The translations under genes and the position numbers were made by a program. This document shows, in pieces, positions 8,347-12,731 of a DNA stretch of 12,731 nucleotides. Under the pieces are notes generated by a model, which did not search any database, had not been told where the DNA came from, and worked only from the letters and a program-made list of their open reading frames with translations. Within the stretch, counting starts at the first letter, position 1. The number at the start of each line of letters is the position of its first letter. The DNA comes from Dichomitus squalens LYAD-421 SS1 (Eukaryota > Basidiomycota > Agaricomycetes > Polyporales > Polyporaceae). The stretch covers positions 75,444-88,174 of the forward strand of contig NW_006766901.1 of assembly GCF_000275845.1 (NCBI RefSeq), read 5' to 3'.

Positions 8347-8911
8347 TGTCACAGCCAACGTGCTGTGCCACCAGATAAACAAAGACAAAGCTTACTGGTG
8401 AAGGGGTTGGTGCTGAGAGCGAAGCAACCACAAGTGACACAGCAAGATATGATGCAAAGATGTGAATTCCCTAGACTAGAAGGGGCAGTAGAAGGTAGGG
8501 CTGCTAGCTACCTACAGAGGAGATGGGGAATCGACGAGAAGATCAAGTCTGAGGTTCCCTGCCTCAGACTCCCTACTATTTATACAAATGCAACGGTGCA
8601 CAGACCAGGTATCTATTTGTCCCTGCTTGGTCAGAGTCTGCTGACTCATGTCCTGCCTCCTGACCTGTCACATGATGTCCTCATGACTGATACCTGAGTC
8701 ATGCTAAGTCCGGGCTCCCTCCGATGAGTAAGCGCCCCTGCTGACGCGTGAGTCACCTGCCAGTGAGTGAGGATGGGCGCTCTGGACCCCACAAGGTCCT
8801 GGGTTCGATCCTGGCTCCTCCACTTTCCGATACGAGTTGCTCGTGGTAAAGGTGGGCGTCTGTCCTGGTTCACATGACCCCTAGGTCACGTGGCACGAGA
8901 AAACTGAGACA
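8347..8911 (-). mobile_element. Solo LTR (565 bp) of another LTR retrotransposon, inside RNase H
   Basis: The insert starts TGTCACAG and ends CTGAGACA on the plus strand. These are inverted repeats agreeing at 7 of 8 bases, with TG...CA termini. It is flanked by the 5-bp duplication GTGGC (8342-8346 and 8912-8916), and pol reads on in phase if it is removed with one copy. I place it on the minus strand because TATAAATA there (8584-8577) is followed by a perfect 9-bp inverted repeat, AGTCTGAGG and CCTCAGACT (8570-8546), like the leaders of the other LTRs. No coding sequence is inside, so a complete element probably inserted and collapsed by LTR recombination. The insertion adds an early stop to pol (TGA at 8399-8401). 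Confidence 0.85.
8784..8811 (+). other. tRNA-like anticodon and T-arm remnant in the solo LTR
   Basis: GGACC, a six-base loop and GGTCC (8784-8799) form an anticodon-like stem. Shortly after comes GGTTCGATCC (8802-8811), an exact pol III B-box/T-loop sequence. A convincing A box or acceptor stem is lacking, so this is not a tRNA gene. It could be a SINE head or captured tRNA piece, in the orientation opposite to the LTR. Confidence 0.4.
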
Positions 8912-10744
8912 GTGGCCTACCGATCTGAGTCAATGGCTGAAGCGGAACGGAACTACGAGATCTACGACTGAGAGATGCTCGCGATCATCCGTGCTCTCGA
9001 GGACTGGCGACACTATCTTGAAGGGCTCCCTGAACACTTCGAGATCGTCACAGATCATTGTAATTTGGAGTACTGGCGTACCGCGCGGAACCTCACCCGT
9101 CGACAGGCTCGATGGTCTCTATACCTCAGCCGCTTCGACTTCCGTCTTACGCACAAGCCTGGCAAGACGAACACCCAAGCCGATCCCCTCTCTCGCCTCC
9201 CGACCCACCAGACTACGGATGCGGAGGACAACAGAGATCAAATCGTGCTGGGACCGGAACGGTTTGTCTCCCTGTCAGCCACGCTTACGGACACGAGCAC
9301 CCTGGAGCAGGAGATTCGAGATGCCCAGGTACTCGACCTGGAAGTAGTCGAGGCTCTCCGCATCCTCAAGGAGAAGGGCCCCCAGAAGCTGAAAAACGGA
9401 CTCCTGGAATGGGAAGTGCACGACGACCTTATCTACCGGCATGGGAAGCTCTACATTCCCCCTGGTAAAGACCTTCATAAACGGGTCGTCTTCTTGTGTC
9501 ACGACGCGATCACTGCAGGACATCCTGGACGGAACGGGACGATCGAGCTGGTCAGCCGCCTCTATTGGTGGCCGCATCGAGACGCGTTTGTGCGCAAGTA
9601 CGTCGAAGGCTGTGACACTTGCCAACGCCGGAAAGCCCCTCGTCATCCTCGAAGCACGCTCCAGCCCCACAATGTACCCGAAGGCCCCTGGCAGACGATG
9701 GGAGTAGACCTCATCACTGGACTTCCCCCGGTACAAGGATACGACACGATCATTGTCTACAGCGACCACTACAGCAAGCAGGTCCACGTACTACCCACCA
9801 CGACCGACGTTACTGCAGAGGGAGTCGCCGATATCCACTACCGCGAGATCTTCCGTCTCCACGGAGTGCCGGAGAAGGTGGTGTCCGATCGAGGACCTCA
9901 GTTTGCGGCACGCTTCATGAAGGCCTTGTACGAGAAGTTTGGGATCCAGCATGCGCTCACGACCACCTACCACCCCCAGTCCAATGGGCAGACCGAACGG
10001 GCAAACCAGGAGGTAGAGAAACACTTACGGCTCTTCTCTAACCTACGACAGGACGACTGGGTGGCCCACCTGCCGACCGCGGAGTTTGTGCTCAACAACC
10101 ACGTCCACTCCGGACTCCAAGTCTCCCCCTTCGAGATCATCTATGGCTACCAGCCTAACTTCACGGTACCCATCGGCGCCCCCACCAAGTTCCCGGGGCT
10201 AGACAAGCGCTTGGAACTGTGGCGTGAAGTACGAAAGGACGCGGAGGCAGCCCTTCGGATGGAGAAGGCCGCCATGAAGGAGTCGTTTAAGCGCGACAAG
10301 CCAAAACCCCACGAGTTCAAGCCTGGAGACCGTGTCTGGATGGATTCACGGGACGTCACCATCCATCAGGCTAGTCGCAAGCTCGCACCCCGACGACTTG
10401 GGCCGTATGAAGTTTTGGAACGCACGGGCGAACTCACGTATCGACTTCAACTTCCCCCTTCCATGCAGAACCGACACGCCGTCATCCACGTCGACCGCCT
10501 CACACCCTGGACGGGCAATGACGTCAACGGCATACTTCCGCCCCCACCGGAACTAGTCGAAGTCGAAGGGGAACTCGAGTACGAGGTCGAAAAGATTGAA
10601 GACAGCCGCACGTACCGTAACCAGTTCCAATACCTGGTCAAGTGGAAAGGCTACGACGAAGGCCAGAACAGCTGGGAGCCGGCAAAAGACTGTCACGGAC
10701 GTTGGACAGACGCCCCTTTTTGCCGCCCATTCCCCTCCCCTTGA
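8912..10744 (+). pseudogene. Gypsy pol, part 2: rest of RNase H, integrase, chromodomain
   Basis: After the insert the frame goes on with the RNase H lines AEAERNYEIYD, a TGA at 8969-8971 (an Arg CGA in most relatives), EMLAIIRALEDW, IVTDHCNLEYW and NTQADPLSRLP. Together these supply the remaining catalytic acidic residues. Integrase has the HHCC zinc site (from His at about 9500 to Cys at 9611 and 9620). Its DD35E core has Asp at 9707 (GVDLITG), Asp at 9887 (SDRGPQF) and Glu at 9995 (NGQTERANQ), with 35 residues between the last two. The GPY/F module reads RRLGPYEVLERTGELTYRLQ, then HVDRLTPW. The chromodomain (about 10575-10690) has the aromatic cage residues (EYEVEKI, VKWKGY) but stops after SWEPAKD at the 3' LTR. 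The last 17 codons and stop lie inside that LTR. Integrase would insert the DNA copy. The one TGA and the nested insert disable the whole. Confidence 0.93.
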
Positions 10745-11262
10745 CGCCCACCTTCCATTTTTGGACCATTTCCTTTCTTAGCCCATCCCAGTTTGGACAC
10801 TGTAGATACGTTCCCACACCCGCATGCTACGTTCCCGTGATCGCCATGCCCTTGCCTTTTCTTTCTCGCCCTTTGTTCTCTCTTTGTCATCTTCACTGCC
10901 TCGCTCTCGCGCCTTGTCCTTGGTTGCTAAGCAGCCCCTCCAGTATATAAGGACCCCCTTAGGCGCTCCCTAGTCCCCATCTCGACCTCTTGGTCATTGG
11001 GACTAGGTGAGTGACCATAGTTTTGTACTTCCCTTCGAGTACTAATGTATAACTTGGTCATTGGGACTAATCTGTCGCTGTCTGCGTGAAGACTAGCTTT
11101 CGTAGGTCTCGTGCCTTCGTGCCGACCTCTGCTCTGCCCTCATCGAGTTTTCTGTCACGTTTATCCCTCTCCCTCTCTCTTTTCCCTTTCGGCTCCTTGC
11201 CGCTCGCCCACGGGGTCGTCGCCGAACGTCGACCCGAGTCCACGCGCCTAGTCGCCGCGACA
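10691..11262 (+). repeat. 3' LTR of the gypsy element (572 bp)
   Basis: Same length as the 5' LTR and identical but for nine substitutions. It starts TGTCACGG straight after the chromodomain codons and ends GCGACA before CGCTG (11263-11267). TATATAA is at 10944-10950. The segment just upstream, GGGAGCCGGCAAAAGAC, is only partly purine-rich, so the polypurine tract needed to prime plus-strand DNA is weak or missing. Confidence 0.96.
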
Positions 11263-11267
11263 CGCTG

Positions 11268-11583
11268 CTTTGTCTTCCAGCAAGACAATGATCGGAAGCA
11301 CATGTCTCGTCTTGCCACCCGCTGGTTTGAGGATCACAACATCATCCTACTCCCTTGACCATCATCATCCCCTGACATGAACATTATTGAGCATGTCTGG
11401 GAGGAGTTAGACCGCCGTGTGCGCCGTCGTTCCCCTCTCCCCCGGAATGTTGATGAGTTATGGGCTGCCTTGCAGGAGAAATGGTATGGGCTTGATACTG
11501 GTTATATACAGAAGCTGTACGATTCCATTCCCCATTGTGTTGAGGCTCTCAAGGCTGCTCATGGACTGCATACATGCTACTAG
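11268..11583 (+). pseudogene. Tc1 transposase pseudogene, C-terminal part
   Basis: This continues the frame cut at 4383. The second catalytic Asp is in VFQQDNDRKHMS (11284-11286) and the Glu in MNIIEHVWEELD (11389-11391). Exactly 34 residues lie between them, so this is a DD34E enzyme of the Tc1 branch. A TGA at 11356-11358 replaces the Trp normally found before the PSSSPD motif. The frame ends at TAG 11581-11583 after GLHTCY. Apart from the two TGA codons and the gypsy insertion, the coding region keeps its frame, which suggests fairly recent inactivation. Confidence 0.9.
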
Positions 11584-11802
11584 GCTTAGCATCGAGATTT
11601 TGTAGACTTATGGTTAACTTTCGTCGCTCGTTACCACCTTGATACGTACCCCTAACTTGGGGTCTGTCCAATGTCACTCAAATAACCTGGGCAATCCTGC
11701 GCCGTTTGTCGCGAGAGTCTTTGCATGATATCAAGACTTGTGTGGCTACATAGATGTATAATAAGCAGCCCAAAACATAGCGCAGGTCGTCCGTCGTACA
11801 GA

Positions 11803-11849
11803 GATTTCATTCGCGCGAAGCGCCGGTGCACTATTTTCGGCAGTCACTG
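11803..11849 (-). repeat. Right terminal inverted repeat of the Tc1 element
   Basis: Reverse complement of the left repeat, ending CGGCAGTCACTG, followed by the TA duplication at 11850-11851. The stretch between the transposase stop and this repeat (11584-11802) shows no gene. Confidence 0.93.
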
Positions 11850-11902
11850 TAAAGTTACATGTGGCATAATGGAGCATTGTCCTCGACCTCACTATTCCTC
11901 AG

Positions 11903-12351
11903 ACGGGCGTAGCACGCGAGCTGATTCGGCGCAATCAAGACATCATGTAGAACGGAGATACTAAGGCCTCAAAAGATCTTCTGAGCAGACTTCGTTGAGT
12001 ATACTTAGTATCCTCGGTGCCTCAATAAGGCTTGACTTTCGTCCACAGTGGTTGCACATGCTGCTGGAGACATCTCTGAGGAAGAGTTGCATGAGCAGGT
12101 ACGGGCTGTTGCAGGTGCACAAAGTCTTCACGGTGCTGACGAAGCGTGTAGATATCCACATTCATGTACGATCTTCGCGTCTGCTTGAGCAGCGTTTACT
12201 GACAATTCTTCAGCGTATCTGGTCACGAGACGACCACACAGACATTGGGTTTTACTATTTACGAACTCTCTTGTTGAACTTGGACTTATCCGGTCCGGAC
12301 TACACGAGGCTATGCATCTCCTAGCGCTTAGCTGTAGTCGCTTATGTAGTA
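11903..12351 (+). pseudogene. Cytochrome P450 pseudogene, central part (exons 9-12)
   Basis: This continues the gene begun at 2193. After the remnant of intron 8 (11852-11902) I place exons at 11903-11993, 12049-12098, 12152-12165 and from 12214, with introns of 55, 53 and 48 nt carrying CTGAC or TTGAC branch sites. The spliced reading gives GVARELIRRNQDIM, a TAG stop at 11948-11950, then KDLLSRLLVAH, DISEEELHEQ, ISTF and SGHETTTQTLGFTIYEL. SGHETT is the I-helix oxygen-activation motif (A/G-G-x-D/E-T-T/S). After YELS the frame breaks (TGA at about 12281) and matching sequence is split over frames (LLNLDL, then LHEAM). The ExxR and haem-cysteine motifs are not in the window. The gene appears cut at about 12351 by the next LTR. 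Confidence 0.8.
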
Positions 12352-12731
12352 TGTTACCATATTTGGGACTCTCTGCTCGTGTACTATAGCTATGCTTCCG
12401 GACTCTTCTGGTACTGACTAGGACAATCTGTACTACTCCAGAATGGTCTAGACAGGTCTATGCCTTACTCATTTATTACTCATCCTATGGTGCGATACGT
12501 CGCAATTCTTTCGTCGTTGTATTATTCATCGCACTATGGTACATGTGACTAACCACTCTTCGATTAGTCATGGACACTTCTCTGTAGTATATAAGGACTT
12601 CAGATTGCGTCCTCCCTCTTCAGTCTTTCCTTACTGACTGAAGAGTGAGTACTTCGTTATATCTACCTCTAACTTGTAGTTACTTACTTGATCCTTTGTA
12701 GTCTTGCTTCGACTCTAGGTACAGTTCGTTG
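12352..12731 (+). repeat. LTR of a further retroelement, cutting the P450 (runs off window)
   Basis: TGTTACCATATTTGGGACTC at 12352 is a plausible LTR start where P450 similarity ends. An earlier TG at 12345 is also possible. AGTATATAAGGA at 12586-12597 gives a TATA box, followed by a perfect 10-bp inverted repeat and GTGAGT. The sequence around these signals differs from the gypsy LTRs at 4384 and 10691, so it is another family. Neither the 3' end nor a target duplication can be seen, so the LTR assignment is inferred from layout. Confidence 0.55.
12588..12650 (+). promoter_or_regulatory. Core promoter, inverted repeat and splice-donor module of the right-edge LTR
   Basis: TATATAA is at 12588-12594. 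CTCTTCAGTC (12616-12625) and GACTGAAGAG (12636-12645) form a 10-bp stem with a 10-base loop. GTGAGT begins on the last base of the stem (12645-12650). The spacing from TATA to stem (28 bp) and the stem-GTGAGT overlap copy the layout of the gypsy LTR. A branch-like CTCTAAC and TTGTAG follow, so an intron is possible. Confidence 0.55.

Larger units (their letters stand above)
4384..11262 (+). mobile_element. Ty3/gypsy chromovirus, full length but inactive
   Basis: The element is 6,879 bp, or 6,309 bp without the solo LTR and one duplication nested in it. Order: 5' LTR, self-complementary PBS, gag, pol (protease, reverse transcriptase, RNase H, integrase, chromodomain), 3' LTR. This domain order and the terminal chromodomain define the chromovirus branch of Ty3/gypsy. 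Chromodomains steer integration toward histone-marked chromatin in some relatives (family knowledge). LTR divergence is 9 of 572 sites. Inactivating lesions are two frameshifts and a TGA in gag, plus one TGA and the insertion in pol. No clear purine tract precedes the 3' LTR. Confidence 0.95.
3352..11849 (+). mobile_element. Tc1/mariner DNA transposon, split by an internal Ty3/gypsy element
   Basis: The element is bounded by inverted repeats and by the TA duplication (3350-3351 and 11850-11851) diagnostic of Tc1/mariner insertion. Without the nested retroelement and one copy of its target duplication it is 1,614 bp, normal for the superfamily. It carries one transposase gene on the plus strand, now in two pieces with two in-frame TGA codons. 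Its target TA lay in the GTA of the 5' splice site of P450 intron 8. Removing the element leaves GTAAAG...CAG, an intron of 54 nt. About 270 bp lie between each inverted repeat and the coding region. I see no further gene in them. Confidence 0.92.

Noticed and set aside
6590..8401. Pol as an independent gene starting at 6590 and ending at 8401
   Set aside because: The start codon there is GTG, which is not credible in a fungal nuclear gene, and the last 18 codons are solo-LTR sequence. The real frame opens at 6530 and resumes at 8912.
8700..8911. A stand-alone SINE inserted in pol
   Set aside because: The B box suggested it, but the insertion borders are 8347 and 8911 with TG...CA ends and a 5-bp duplication. 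The inserted unit is therefore an LTR. A SINE could only be a passenger.
3941..11358. TGA codons as recoding or selenocysteine sites
   Set aside because: The TGA codons stand at ordinary Arg or Trp positions in unrelated element genes, beside frameshifts and insertions. Mutation explains them better.
1..12731. CRISPR arrays, rRNA, bacterial operons or phage genes
   Set aside because: No short regularly spaced repeats with unique spacers, no rRNA sequence and no bacterial gene layout were seen. Spliceosomal introns show a eukaryotic genome.

Overview
The window looks like nuclear DNA of a filamentous fungus, most likely a wood- or litter-associated basidiomycete (Agaricomycetes). This is an inference. 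It rests on a cytochrome P450 gene with many introns of about 50-68 bp and CT(A/G)A(C/T)-type branch sites, a fungal-style Ty3/gypsy chromovirus, a Tc1-type DNA transposon and a copia element. I see no functional host gene. The window is a graveyard of nested mobile elements built into one broken host gene.

Layout. 1-418 is the 5' end of a minus-strand Ty1/copia element: gag start, a primer-binding site matching the anticodon arm of initiator tRNA-Met, and a 187-bp LTR. 419-947 is an LTR-like promoter stretch with imperfect 59-bp repeats and a TATA box. 948-2192 holds no gene I can support. 2193-3348 holds eight exons of a cytochrome P450 pseudogene. At 3350-3351 a Tc1/mariner transposon (3352-11849) sits on a TA inside the 5' splice site of the P450's eighth intron. 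The P450 resumes at 11903 and carries on to its I-helix motif. From about 12352 to the end is another plus-strand LTR that cuts the gene off.

The Tc1 transposon is itself split inside its transposase by a complete Ty3/gypsy chromovirus (4384-11262) with two 572-bp LTRs and a 5-bp target duplication (CGCTG). The chromovirus has gag (zinc knuckles), protease, reverse transcriptase, RNase H, integrase and a C-terminal chromodomain. Its RNase H is split by a third insertion, a 565-bp solo LTR (8347-8911) with a 5-bp duplication (GTGGC). The order of events reads from the outside in: P450, then Tc1, then gypsy, then the solo-LTR element.

Every layer is dead or dying. The P450 has frameshifts and a stop, the transposase two TGA codons, gag two frameshifts and a TGA, and pol one TGA plus the insertion. 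The gypsy LTRs differ at only 9 of 572 positions. Eight of these are transitions and five are at CpG, which suggests cytosine methylation and deamination. I found no undescribed enzymatic system. The interesting content is the intact insertion record, a likely self-priming PBS, an intron-like module in two LTR leaders, and a chromodomain that stops at the LTR.
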